This document shows, piece by piece, positions 38,069 to 48,074 of a DNA stretch of 64,000 nucleotides. Source of the stretch: Gammaproteobacteria bacterium (GTDB lineage Bacteria; Pseudomonadota; Gammaproteobacteria; HTCC5015); assembly GCA_026004975.1 (NCBI GenBank), contig BPKE01000002.1, forward strand, positions 620,001 through 684,000. Direction: 5' to 3'. Each line of letters starts with the position of its first letter. Positions within the stretch are counted from its first letter, which is position 1. A program made the translations under genes and the position numbers. Below the pieces are notes generated by a model. The model had not been told where the DNA came from, did no database searches, and saw only the letters and a program-made list of their open reading frames with translations.

Positions 38069-38170
38069 ATCCCTTCGCGCCACGCGGCGCGCGCTCCCTT
38101 GATCCTGAATCCTGCCTCCGGCCGCGATTTCGGCGGCGTCATCTGCTTTGCGACCCCCGCTTCCAAACCA

Positions 38171-39995
<1,825 letters not shown>

Positions 39996-40018
39996 CCCCG
40001 ACCGGAGGACAACGGAAG

Positions 40019-40432
40019 ATGATCGTCCGCACCCTGCAAGAGGCACGCGCCGGACGGCGGCGCGTGTGTGCCGAGAACTGGGAGAGCGTCCGCCTCGTCC
40101 TGCGCGAGGACGGCATGGGCTTCTCCTTCCACATCACCACCATCCGCGAGGGCACGCGCACGCCGATCTGGTACAAGCACCACCTCGAGGCGGTGTATTG
40201 CATCGACGGCGAGGGCGAGATCGAGGACCTGGACACCGGCCTGCGCCACCCGATCCGTCCCGGAACACTTTACGCCCTCGACCGGCACGACCGGCACGTC
40301 CTGCATTGCCGTCGAACGCTGCAGCTCGCCTGTGTCTTCAACCCGGCTTTGCGCGGCGACGAGGTGCACGACGCCGACGGGGCCTACCCACCCGCCGAAG
40401 ACCAGGAGGCGAATGCCGCCGCGGCACCGTGA
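40019..40432 (+). CDS. ectC: L-ectoine synthase
   Basis: A 137-residue cupin that cyclises N-gamma-acetyldiaminobutyrate to ectoine. Diagnostic parts: MIVRTLQEA at the start, [36 protein letters not shown] and [11 protein letters not shown] with the metal-binding residues. SD GGAGGA. Completes a functional ectABC set. Confidence 0.96.
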   Translation: MIVRTLQEARAGRRRVCAENWESVRLVLREDGMGFSFHITTIREGTRTPIWYKHHLEAVYCIDGEGEIEDLDTGLRHPIRPGTLYALDRHDRHVLHCRRTLQLACVFNPALRGDEVHDADGAYPPAEDQEANAAAAP

Positions 40433-40478
40433 GCGCCGCCGCTTTCGAACCAAGACGACGACACGGGAGGAACACGCC

Positions 40479-40858
40479 ATGTCATCCCCTCACGCCTTGG
40501 ACGAGCGCGATCTTAGAGAAGACCCCTATCCGACCCGCATCGCGACCCGGCCGAAACGGCTGCCGAGGACCGAGGGATGCCGGACGCGCTCATTCAGGAA
40601 GGGGGCATCGAAATGTCGACGGGCGCGGCGGGATTGACGGTCTTTTTCGACCGCAACGTGCTGCATGGTTCCTGCGGCAACATCGCGCCGTTTTCACGGA
40701 ACAACGTGTTCATCGTCTACAACAGCATCGAAAACACGCTGCGGGAACCCTATTGCGGGCGACCGCCGCGGCCGGCCTTCCTGGCCGAACGCCGGCCCCG
40801 CCCGCTCACGCCCAGCGGCGAATCGCTGGCGGCCGCCTGCCTGCGCGGCGGTGTCTGA
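40479..40858 (+). pseudogene. ectD: Remnant of ectoine 5-hydroxylase with large internal deletion
   Basis: Two pieces of EctD survive. A well-placed SD (GGAGGA) and ATG at 40479 start about 30 codons with the EctD-like DPYPTR motif, which then go out of frame and stop at 40637. From about 40577 another frame encodes the EctD C-terminus (EGGIEMSTGAAGLTVFFDRN, VLHGSCGNIAPFSRNNVF, IVYNSIENTLREPYCG) to 40858. The roughly 190 central residues, including the HxD pair that binds iron, are missing, so no hydroxylase can be made. The cell should produce ectoine but not 5-hydroxyectoine from this locus. Confidence 0.88.
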
Positions 40859-40892
40859 TCCGGCGTGGAGCCGCGCCCGCCGGGCGCGGCCT

Positions 40893-41495
40893 TCACGGCG
40901 CCTCGTCGTCGGCCGCCGCCTGCTCGGCGAGGCGCCGTCGCTGCGTTTCCTGGATGTGCTTGACCAAGAGTTCGCGGTCCGCCTCGTGGATGTAGTCGAA
41001 GTCGACGGCGACCGCGTACCGCTCTTCGGGCGGCGCATGCGGGTCGTCGACGCACCACACCACGCCGCCGATCACCAGCACGCAACGCCGATCCGGCAGT
41101 ACGATCTGGAGCTCGACGTAGTCCTCTTCGCCGTAAGGCTTGGGCGAATAGAAGCGCAGCCCCTGGGCGCTGATGTTCACCCTTTGCTTGGGCCCGTAGG
41201 TCAGCCCGACGTGCTCGGCGACGTGCTTGGCGACCGCGTCGATGCGCTTCTCCAGGTACAGGAGATAGTCCGCCACCTGCGGGTGGCGCTCGCGCAACAG
41301 GCACCAGGCCGGCAACTGCTCCTCGCGGGCCAGATCCAGGTCGTTGAGAAAGCAGTACCGGGCGCGCTTTTCGTCGAGCCGTGCGATCGCCTCGTCGAGG
41401 TGTTCCGACGCCACCCGCCGGTGGGTCAGGTAGACCTCCTCGTCGATCCGATAGTACCGGCGCCGTTCGGCGCCGCTTGCGGTGCGCTCAACCAT
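40893..41495 (-). CDS. PilZ domain protein, cyclic di-GMP receptor
   Basis: A 200-residue protein with a helical middle part and a PilZ domain. The cyclic di-GMP signature is intact although split: an RRRYYR motif at residues about 11-16 and NISAQGLRFYS at about 106-116 (N/DxSxxG). Its start overlaps motB by 8 bases, so it is the third gene of a motA-motB-pilZ operon and probably adjusts this stator in response to cyclic di-GMP; that role is inference from context. Confidence 0.82.
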   Translation of the reverse strand: MVERTASGAERRRYYRIDEEVYLTHRRVASEHLDEAIARLDEKRARYCFLNDLDLAREEQLPAWCLLRERHPQVADYLLYLEKRIDAVAKHVAEHVGLTYGPKQRVNISAQGLRFYSPKPYGEEDYVELQIVLPDRRCVLVIGGVVWCVDDPHAPPEERYAVAVDFDYIHEADRELLVKHIQETQRRRLAEQAAADDEAP

Positions 41496-42402
41496 CGTTC
41501 GTCACCTCCCGGGCTTCGTGGAGGGTTTCGTTGTCGACCTCGAGCAGGGCGCCGTACTCGATCGCGATCTCGACGCGACGGTTGCGCGCCCGACCGGACT
41601 CGCTGTCGTTGTCGGCCACCGGCCGGTACTCGGCGTAGGCGCGGATCTCGATCCGGTCGCCGGGCACGCCCGCGTAGCGGGTCAAATGGTGCACGACCGT
41701 GGCGGCCCGTGCCGCCGACAGCACCCAGTTCGACGGGAACTGCGGCGTGTTGATCGGCACATCGTCGGTGTGACCGGACACGATCACGGTGCCGGGCGAA
41801 TCGCGCAACACCCGTCCGATCTTGAGCAGGATGGGAATGAAACGCGCCTCGAGCTCGGCGCTGCCCGAGGCGAACGAACCTTTTTCCAAAAGGCGGATGA
41901 CGATCTGTTCGCCCTCGGCATTGACCTCGATGCGTCCGGCGCGGATCTCCTCCTCCAGCAGCTCGCGCAGCTTGGCGAGTTCCTGCTCGAGCAGGCGCTT
42001 GAGGTGCTCCCGAAGCCGCGCCTTGAGCTCTTCGAGCTCGAGCTGTTCGTCGACGAGCTCGCGCGGCACCATGTCGCCCAGGTCGAGGTTTTCCCGGGAC
42101 TCGTCGGTGGTCTGCTGGCGCAGCTCGACGATCGGCGTCGGCTCGGGCCGCCCGGGGCTGAACTCCTGGGCGATGATGCTGGTCCCCTTGGGCGTCTCCT
42201 TGACCTTGATCTCCCGCTGCACGCCGAACGCTTCCTTGAGGCTGCCGGCGAGCTGCTTGAACTTGAGCACGTCCATCTCGGAAAAGGCGAGCAGGAGCAC
42301 GAAGAAGCTCATCAACAAGGACATCAGGTCGGCGTAGGTCATCAGCCAGCCCTGGCTGACGCCTTCTTCGCCGCCGCCTTCGAGGTCGTCTTCTTCGTTC
42401 AT
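41488..42402 (-). CDS. motB: Stator protein MotB, PomB-like
   Basis: A 304-residue stator subunit with the ion-binding Asp in WLMTYADLMSLLMSFFVLLLAFSEMD, a long charged coiled region (residues ~90-160), and an OmpA-like domain (SGHTDDVPI, FPSNWVLSAARAATVV, GRARNRRVEI). The helix and following plug region resemble PomB of Vibrio more than E. coli MotB, so sodium coupling is likely. Pairs with the PomA-like gene just upstream. Confidence 0.9.
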   Translation of the reverse strand: MNEEDDLEGGGEEGVSQGWLMTYADLMSLLMSFFVLLLAFSEMDVLKFKQLAGSLKEAFGVQREIKVKETPKGTSIIAQEFSPGRPEPTPIVELRQQTTDESRENLDLGDMVPRELVDEQLELEELKARLREHLKRLLEQELAKLRELLEEEIRAGRIEVNAEGEQIVIRLLEKGSFASGSAELEARFIPILLKIGRVLRDSPGTVIVSGHTDDVPINTPQFPSNWVLSAARAATVVHHLTRYAGVPGDRIEIRAYAEYRPVADNDSESGRARNRRVEIAIEYGALLEVDNETLHEAREVTNDG

Positions 42403-42415
42403 CGCCGCCTCGGGA

Positions 42416-43180
42416 TCAGTCTTTCTTGCCGGGCACCTTCCGCTGGCTGCTCGGCAGGAAGGTGAGAAGGAGCTGCTCGAGCACCTTGGGGTTGACGCCG
42501 TTCTGGATGGCGGTCACCGATTCGAGGATCAGGCGCTTGTTGAGCCGCTCGGCCTGGCTGACGCGCTTGAGTTTCTTTGCGATCGGGATGGCGAAGGCGT
42601 TGGCGATCACCGCGCCGTAGAGTGTCGTCAGCAAGGCGATGGCCATGGCCGGGCCGATCTTCTTCGGGTCGTCCATGGTCGAGAGCATCTGCACCAGGCC
42701 GATCAGCGTGCCGATCATGCCCATCGCCGGAGCCGCCTCGGCGATCGCCTTGAAGATTTCCATGCCCTGCTCGTGGCGCTCGATGGTCATCACGATGTCC
42801 TTGTTGAGCATCTTGTAGACGACCTCGGGCGCATAGCCGTCGATGCACATGCCGATGCCCTTCTTGAGGAAGGGATCGCGGATTTCGCGGTTTTCCAGCG
42901 CCAGCATCCCCTCCTTGCGCGCCACCTGGGCGAGTTCCACGGCCTCGGCGATGAGCTGGGTCTGCGGCGGGATCTTGTTCAGGAACGCCTTGAGGGCGAT
43001 CCGGAAAGCCCCGAAAAATTGCTTGAGGGACACCTGGCTCAAGGTGACCATCACCGTGCCGCCGACCACCACCGCCAGAGAGGGGGCGTTGACGAAGGTG
43101 TCCGCGCTGCCACCGATGATGATCGCCACCGCGATCACCGCGATGGCACCGGCCAACCCCAGAAGCGTCGCCAGGTCCAT
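42416..43180 (-). CDS. motA: Stator protein MotA, PomA-like
   Basis: A 254-residue four-helix channel subunit of PomA length and style: MDLATLLGLAGAIAVIAVAI at the start, ARKEGMLALENREI, IGMCIDGYAPEVV, and APAMGMIGTLIGLVQMLSTMDDPKKIGPAMAIALLTTLYG, close to the Vibrio PomA equivalent. ATG at 43180 gives the PomA N-terminus. The gene is preceded by a possible sigma28 promoter. Confidence 0.92.
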   Translation of the reverse strand: MDLATLLGLAGAIAVIAVAIIIGGSADTFVNAPSLAVVVGGTVMVTLSQVSLKQFFGAFRIALKAFLNKIPPQTQLIAEAVELAQVARKEGMLALENREIRDPFLKKGIGMCIDGYAPEVVYKMLNKDIVMTIERHEQGMEIFKAIAEAAPAMGMIGTLIGLVQMLSTMDDPKKIGPAMAIALLTTLYGAVIANAFAIPIAKKLKRVSQAERLNKRLILESVTAIQNGVNPKVLEQLLLTFLPSSQRKVPGKKD

Positions 43181-43263
43181 AGTCCCCGCCCGTATCCTCG
43201 CCCCGTCTGCGACCCGAATCACCCGCCTCCAGCGAGGTCCGGGCTGCGCGGGTCGCCCGCCTT

Positions 43264-43290
43264 ATATCGTTCGCGCGCGATGTCCCTTGA
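43264..43290 (-). promoter_or_regulatory. Candidate sigma28 promoter of motA-motB-pilZ
   Basis: On the minus strand TCAA, 15 bases, then AACGATAT, compared with the FliA consensus TAAA-N15-GCCGATAA; the CGATA core is exact. It starts 84 bases before motA and sits at the very end of fliK. Confidence 0.4.
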
Positions 43291-43292
43291 AT

Positions 43293-44594
43293 TCAGGCGT
43301 AGACGTCGAGCAGACCCCGGCGCGGTGCGCCGCAGGCCGGCGCGGGCCCGCTTTCGTCGTCAGAGCGGAACGCCTCGGACGGGTCCGCGGCGGGCGTCCC
43401 GCCGTGCGCGTATGCCTGCTGGTCGCCGGCGCCGCGTTGTTCGAACTGCACGCTCACCAGTTGCAGGCCCTGGCCGGCGAGGACGTCCCGCAGCCGCGTC
43501 AGGCCGGCCTCGAGCCCGTCGCGCGCCGCGGCGTCCGCGACGACCAGGTGGATCTGCACCCGATCACCGTCGGTGTGCACGCCGACGTCGACCGTGCCCA
43601 GCGCCGGCGGATCCAGGCGCAACTGGGCGTGCTGCCGGCCGCCGGCCTGCGCCAACCATTGCACCTGCTTGACGAAAGCGTCCTGCGGCTCGTGCCCATG
43701 GCCGGCGGCGCCGACCCGCACGTCTCCCCGCGCGCCGGCCGCCGTCTCGTCCGCGACCGGGCCCGCCGCGGCGACGACGGCCGCCGCGGGCGATGCGGCG
43801 GGCGGTGCCGCCACCCCGGCCCGTGCCGCCCCTGCGGTCGGCGTCTCGCCGGCGTCGTGGGCGCGATCGGCACGCGCGGCGGCCTCGAAAAACGACGCGT
43901 CCTCGATGGCCGGGAACACCCTACTGGGGTCGCCTCCCGCAGGCGTAGGCGGTTGCGATCCGGCCGCCCGTTCCGCCGCGGATGGCCCGATGTCGGGGGT
44001 CGGCGTGCCACCCTGGGGCGGTGTATCGGCACGCCGGACGGCCGGCGGTACACCGTTCGGCCACGCATCGGGCACGGTTTCCGCCGGCATCCCGCCCGCC
44101 GCCGGGAAGGGCGAGGCGGGAGAGAGGTCTTTCGCTGCGCCTTCCGGACGCGGATTCGGCCCCCCGGCCATGGCGAACGACGGCACCTGCGCGGCGGCAG
44201 CGGAAGCGGCGGACGGAAGCGCGGCGGGCACCCTCTCATCGGCCGGCGCCGCCGCGGCTGGGCGCGCATCCGCGACGTCGGCGAAGGGCGGCATGGCCGG
44301 AGCCGACGCCCCGGAAACGACATCCCCGCCGATCGCGGCGCCGAACCGTTGCGCGGCGACGGCTTGCACCGCCGCGGCCCGCGGCAAACCGTTGCCGGCC
44401 GGCGGCAACACCCTGCCGCCGGCCGGCGACACCACTTCCGGTCCGGCCGGCGCGCCGGCGGCACCGTCGAGCAAGGGCGCACTCGCCCGCTCCAGCAGCG
44501 CCGCGAACACCGGCGCGAGCAAGGCGGCGACGGCCGGCTCGGGCCGGCCGCCCGCTGTCGACAGATCCAGGAGCGGCGCCGCGGACACGTCCAT
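43293..44594 (-). CDS. fliK: Flagellar hook-length control protein FliK
   Basis: A 433-residue protein: a long Ala/Pro-rich low-complexity ruler region, then the conserved C-terminal domain (AQLRLDPPALGTVDVGVHTDGDRVQIHLVVA, VLAGQGLQLVSVQF) that contacts FlhB. Low similarity in the first 300 residues is normal for FliK. Follows fliJ by 9 bases. Confidence 0.88.
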   Translation of the reverse strand: MDVSAAPLLDLSTAGGRPEPAVAALLAPVFAALLERASAPLLDGAAGAPAGPEVVSPAGGRVLPPAGNGLPRAAAVQAVAAQRFGAAIGGDVVSGASAPAMPPFADVADARPAAAAPADERVPAALPSAASAAAAQVPSFAMAGGPNPRPEGAAKDLSPASPFPAAGGMPAETVPDAWPNGVPPAVRRADTPPQGGTPTPDIGPSAAERAAGSQPPTPAGGDPSRVFPAIEDASFFEAAARADRAHDAGETPTAGAARAGVAAPPAASPAAAVVAAAGPVADETAAGARGDVRVGAAGHGHEPQDAFVKQVQWLAQAGGRQHAQLRLDPPALGTVDVGVHTDGDRVQIHLVVADAAARDGLEAGLTRLRDVLAGQGLQLVSVQFEQRGAGDQQAYAHGGTPAADPSEAFRSDDESGPAPACGAPRRGLLDVYA

Positions 44595-44603
44595 GCGGCG
44601 GCT

Positions 44604-45047
44604 TCAAACGACGGAGTGACGGCGTTGCGCCAGGCTGTCGTCCTGCTCGCGCTGTTCGCGGCGCGCGGCCAGGCGGCGCTGTTCGTCGCGATGGCGCGCG
44701 AGCAGCTCGTCGAGCAGGCGCTGGTCGACGTGGGCGCGCCGCCAGGCGGCGATCAGCTCGTCCACGGCGGCGATGTGTTCGGCGACCCGTTGCTGCTGCA
44801 CGGCCACCGCCTGGTTCAGTTGCTCCAGGAAACGGCGCGCGTTGAGCAGATCCGCCGGCCGCGCCTGTCCCTGGGCGTAGCGTTGGCGCAACGCGTGCTC
44901 ATACTGACGCCGGTAGGCGATCAGTTCGGTGAGGGTCTCTTCGGCCTGGTGCTTGGCCCGCAGGGCCTCGACCAGGCGCGCCGCCGCCTCGCGTTCGCGG
45001 GCGCGCGACAGCTTGCGGACCGATTCGAGTTTTTGTCCTTGTTTCAT
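44604..45047 (-). CDS. fliJ: Flagellar export chaperone FliJ
   Basis: A 147-residue, almost wholly helical, charged protein (antiparallel coiled coil) that links the FliI ATPase to FlhA. Its position after fliI and length match FliJ; sequence alone is weakly diagnostic. Confidence 0.85.
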   Translation of the reverse strand: MKQGQKLESVRKLSRAREREAAARLVEALRAKHQAEETLTELIAYRRQYEHALRQRYAQGQARPADLLNARRFLEQLNQAVAVQQQRVAEHIAAVDELIAAWRRAHVDQRLLDELLARHRDEQRRLAARREQREQDDSLAQRRHSVV

Positions 45048-45053
45048 GAGTCA

Positions 45054-46443
45054 TCATCCTCTGCCGCCGGACGAAGCGTCCCGGTCGTGTTCTTGAAAAA
45101 TCCGTGCCAGCTCCTGGATCGACGCCTCGAGCCCGACCGCCTGGCGCATGTGCTGGGCGAGATAGGCCGACAGGCGCGGATACAGCGCGATGGCCTCGTC
45201 GATTTCCGCGTCGCTGCCCGGCTTGTAGACGCCGAGGCGGATCAAATCGCGGTTTTCGTTGTAGCGGGCCCACAAGCGCCGGAAGCGCTGCACCCGCTGC
45301 TGATGCGTCTCGTCGGTGACGGCCGCCGCCAAGCGGCTGACGGAAGCCTCCACGTCGATCGCCGGATAGCGACCGCCCTCGGCGACCTGGCGGGACAAGA
45401 CGATGTGGCCGTCGAGCACCGCCCGCGCCGCGTCCGCGACGGGATCGTTGGGGTCGTCGCCTTCGGTCAGGACCGTGTAGAAGGCGGTGATCGCACCCTC
45501 CCCGCCGCCCGGCCCGGCCCGTTCCACCAGCTGCGGCAAGCGCGCGAACACCGACGGCGGATAGCCCTTGGTGGCCGGCGGCTCGCCGATGGCCAGGGCG
45601 ATCTCGCGCAGGGCCTGGGCGTAGCGCGTCAGGGAATCCATGAGCAGCAAGACCTGCAGGCCGCGGTCGCGGAAAAACTCGGCCACCGCGGTGGCGAGCA
45701 GCGCGCCGTGGGCCCGCAGCAACGGCGGCTGGTCGGCGGGCACGGCGACCACCACGGCGCGGCGGCGGCCGTTCTCGCCCAGGATGTTCTGCACGAACTC
45801 ATTGACTTCGCGGCCGCGTTCGCCGATCAGAGCCCACCACCGTGACGTCGGCCTGCGTGTAACGGGTCATCATGCCCAGCAACACGCTCTTGCCCACGCC
45901 GCTGCCGGCGAACAAGCCCATGCGCTGCCCGCGTCCCACCGTGAACAGGCCGTTGATGGCGCGCACCCCCACGTCCAGGGGGGTGTCGATCGGGCGGCGC
46001 GCCAGGGGATTGATGGGATCGGCGTAGAGCGGCCGGCGCGCTTCGGCGCGCCACGCGCCGCGACCGTCGAGCGGGCGGCCGCGGCCGTCGATCACCCGGC
46101 CGAGCATGTCCTCGCCGACGGGCAGCTCGTAGCGATGCTGCCCCGGCCGCACCCGCGCGCCCGGCAACAGGCCATAAAGATCGTCGATGGGCATGAGAAA
46201 GGTCCGTTCGGCGTCGAAACCGACCACCTCGGCTTCGACGGGCTGACCGCCGCCGCCGTACAAACGACACCGTCCGCCCAGGGGCACGTTGCAGCCGACC
46301 GCCTCCAGGGTGAGGCCGACGATGCGGGTCAGCCGGCCTTCCACCGGCGGCGGCGAACGCTCGGCGATGACCGCACAGCGCCGCAGGCCCTCGGCCAGGG
46401 CCGCCTGCAAGCGGTGGCGCGGCGCGGTCGCCTCAGCGGGCAT
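45054..46443 (-). pseudogene. fliI: Flagellar export ATPase FliI, frameshifted
   Basis: FliI is the F1-beta-like ATPase of the export apparatus. N-terminal part (46443-45832): barrel domain, GRVIDGRGRPLDGRG, Walker A LFAGSGVGKSVLLGMM. C-terminal part: [13 protein letters not shown], the Walker B strand [36 protein letters not shown], then SRLAAAV and the helical end. One extra base at 45831 separates TVVG from LIGERGREV. Removing it gives 462 residues, normal for FliI. ATG 46443 with SD AGAGGG; the gene overlaps fliH by 11 bases. Confidence 0.9.
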
Positions 46444-47059
46444 CCTCACCCTCTTGCGTGAACCGATCGAACCACTCGGCCAGATGCTCGAGCTCGGCGT
46501 CCAGGCCGAGATCGACGCTCATCGCGCCGCCTTCGATGCGCAGCTCGCCGCGCCGCAACGGCGGCGCGGCGACGAACTCGATCGCGCGCCCGGCGAACGC
46601 CTCGCGCAAGGTTTCCCCGATGCACTCGAGATCCTGCGGCGCCAGTTGCACACGCAAGGGCTGGTCGGCCGGCAGATGGGCCAGGGCCGCTTCGATCACC
46701 GCCGCCAGATCGCGCCGCCCGGCCTCGAGCTCGCGGCGCAGGATGCGACGCGCGATCGCCAACAGCAGCTCGAGCAGCGCCTCGCGCAGGCTTTCCTGCA
46801 GCTCGGCGAACGGCGCCTCGAAGGCGGCGAGCAGCGCGTCCAGCGTCTCGATGCGCGCCTGCCATTGCGCCTGCGCCTCCCGCCGCCCGCGTTCGAGACC
46901 CTCGGCGTAGCCCCGCGCCTCGGCCTCCTCCCGCAGCCGCGCCGCCGCCTCGGGCGAGGGCCAGTCGCGGCACACCGCCGGCAGCCCGGCCGCCGTCGGC
47001 GGCCGCGGCGGCGCGCTGCCCAGGGGAGGCGGCGACCAGCGGCGCTCGTGATCAGACAT
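46433..47059 (-). CDS. fliH: Flagellar assembly protein FliH
   Basis: A 208-residue regulator/tether of FliI. Pro-rich N-terminus, Glu/Arg-rich coiled region (REEAEARGYAEGLERGRREAQAQ, with GxxxG-like spacing), and a C-terminal domain resembling the F-ATPase delta subunit (DPLLRRGELRIEGG-like LRRGELRIEGGAMSVDLGLD). Position between fliG and fliI supports the call. Confidence 0.88.
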   Translation of the reverse strand: MSDHERRWSPPPLGSAPPRPPTAAGLPAVCRDWPSPEAAARLREEAEARGYAEGLERGRREAQAQWQARIETLDALLAAFEAPFAELQESLREALLELLLAIARRILRRELEAGRRDLAAVIEAALAHLPADQPLRVQLAPQDLECIGETLREAFAGRAIEFVAAPPLRRGELRIEGGAMSVDLGLDAELEHLAEWFDRFTQEGEDAR

Positions 47060-48074
47060 ATTCCTCCCCGCCGCCGCCCAGGCTGATCTTGCCGTCCTCG
47101 GCGAGCTTGCGCGCCGCCTCGAGGATCGCTTTCTGCGCCTCTTCGACCTCCTTGAGCTTGACGGGGCCGCGCGCTTCCAGGTCGTCGCGGAGCATTTCGG
47201 CCGCGCGGCTCGACATGTTGCGGAACACCTTGTTCTGCATCTCCGGGCTCGCCCCCTTGAGCGCCACCACCAACTGGTCGGTGTTCACCTCGCGCAACAG
47301 GGTCTGCATGTCCCGATCCGAAAGCTCGAGCAGGTTCTCGAAAACGAACATCTGCTCTTCGAGCTGCGTGCCCAGCGACTCGTCGCGCTGGCGGATCGCA
47401 TCCAGAAGCGCCTGGGCGTTCTGGCCGCCCAGGGCGTTGAGCAGCTCGGCGGCGCTGCGCGCGCCGCCGACGTTGCGGATCTTGCCGACCGCCCCGCCGC
47501 TGGCGAACCGTTGCTCCATGATCGCGTCGAGCTCGGCGAGCGCCTCGGGATGAATGCTGTCCATGGTCGCGATGCGCATCAGGATCTCGGCGCGCCGGTT
47601 TTCGTCGAACGCAGCCAAGACGCGCGCCGCCTGCCCTTTTTCGAGGTAAACCAGGACGATGGCGATGATCTGCGGATGCTCGTCGCGGATCAGCTCGTAG
47701 ATCGTCTGCGGATCGAGCCACTTGAGCATTTCCAACCCCTTGGACTGGCTGCCCAACGAAATCCTGGACAACACCGCCTCGGCCTTTTCGCGGCCGAGCG
47801 CCTTGCGCAGCACGCTCTTGAGGTACTCCTCCGCGCCCATGCCCAGGGACGACTGTTTGCCGACGCGGGCGATGAATTCGTCGAGCACCGCCGCGATCTG
47901 GTCCTGCGTCACGTCGCGCAAGCCGCGCATCGTCGCGCCGATCGCTTCCACTTCGTTGGGCTCCAGATGCTTGAGCACCTCGGCCGCCGCGTTCTCGCCC
48001 AGCGCCATCAGCAGCAGCGCCGCGCGCTGCGATGCGCTCAGTTGCGCCCCGTTCCCTTCCGCCTCAACCGCCAT
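47052..48074 (-). CDS. fliG: Flagellar switch protein FliG
   Basis: A 340-residue rotor protein with the three armadillo-like domains: ALLLMALGENAAAEVLKHL, the EHPQ motif (RDEHPQIIAIVL), and the torque helix region (MFVFENLLELSDRDMQTLLREV). The C-terminus carries an unusual Gly4-Glu-Glu-Tyr ending. Overlaps fliF by 11 bases and fliH by 8. Confidence 0.95.
   Translation of the reverse strand: MAVEAEGNGAQLSASQRAALLLMALGENAAAEVLKHLEPNEVEAIGATMRGLRDVTQDQIAAVLDEFIARVGKQSSLGMGAEEYLKSVLRKALGREKAEAVLSRISLGSQSKGLEMLKWLDPQTIYELIRDEHPQIIAIVLVYLEKGQAARVLAAFDENRRAEILMRIATMDSIHPEALAELDAIMEQRFASGGAVGKIRNVGGARSAAELLNALGGQNAQALLDAIRQRDESLGTQLEEQMFVFENLLELSDRDMQTLLREVNTDQLVVALKGASPEMQNKVFRNMSSRAAEMLRDDLEARGPVKLKEVEEAQKAILEAARKLAEDGKISLGGGGEEYV

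Noticed and set aside
38063-38170. GTG-initiated N-terminal extension of EctA
   Set aside because: The 36 extra residues do not resemble EctA and overlap the structured leader.
42843-45845. 1000-codon plus-strand open frame opposite motA, fliK, fliJ and fliI
   Set aside because: No family resemblance or ribosome binding site, and wholly antisense to real flagellar genes.
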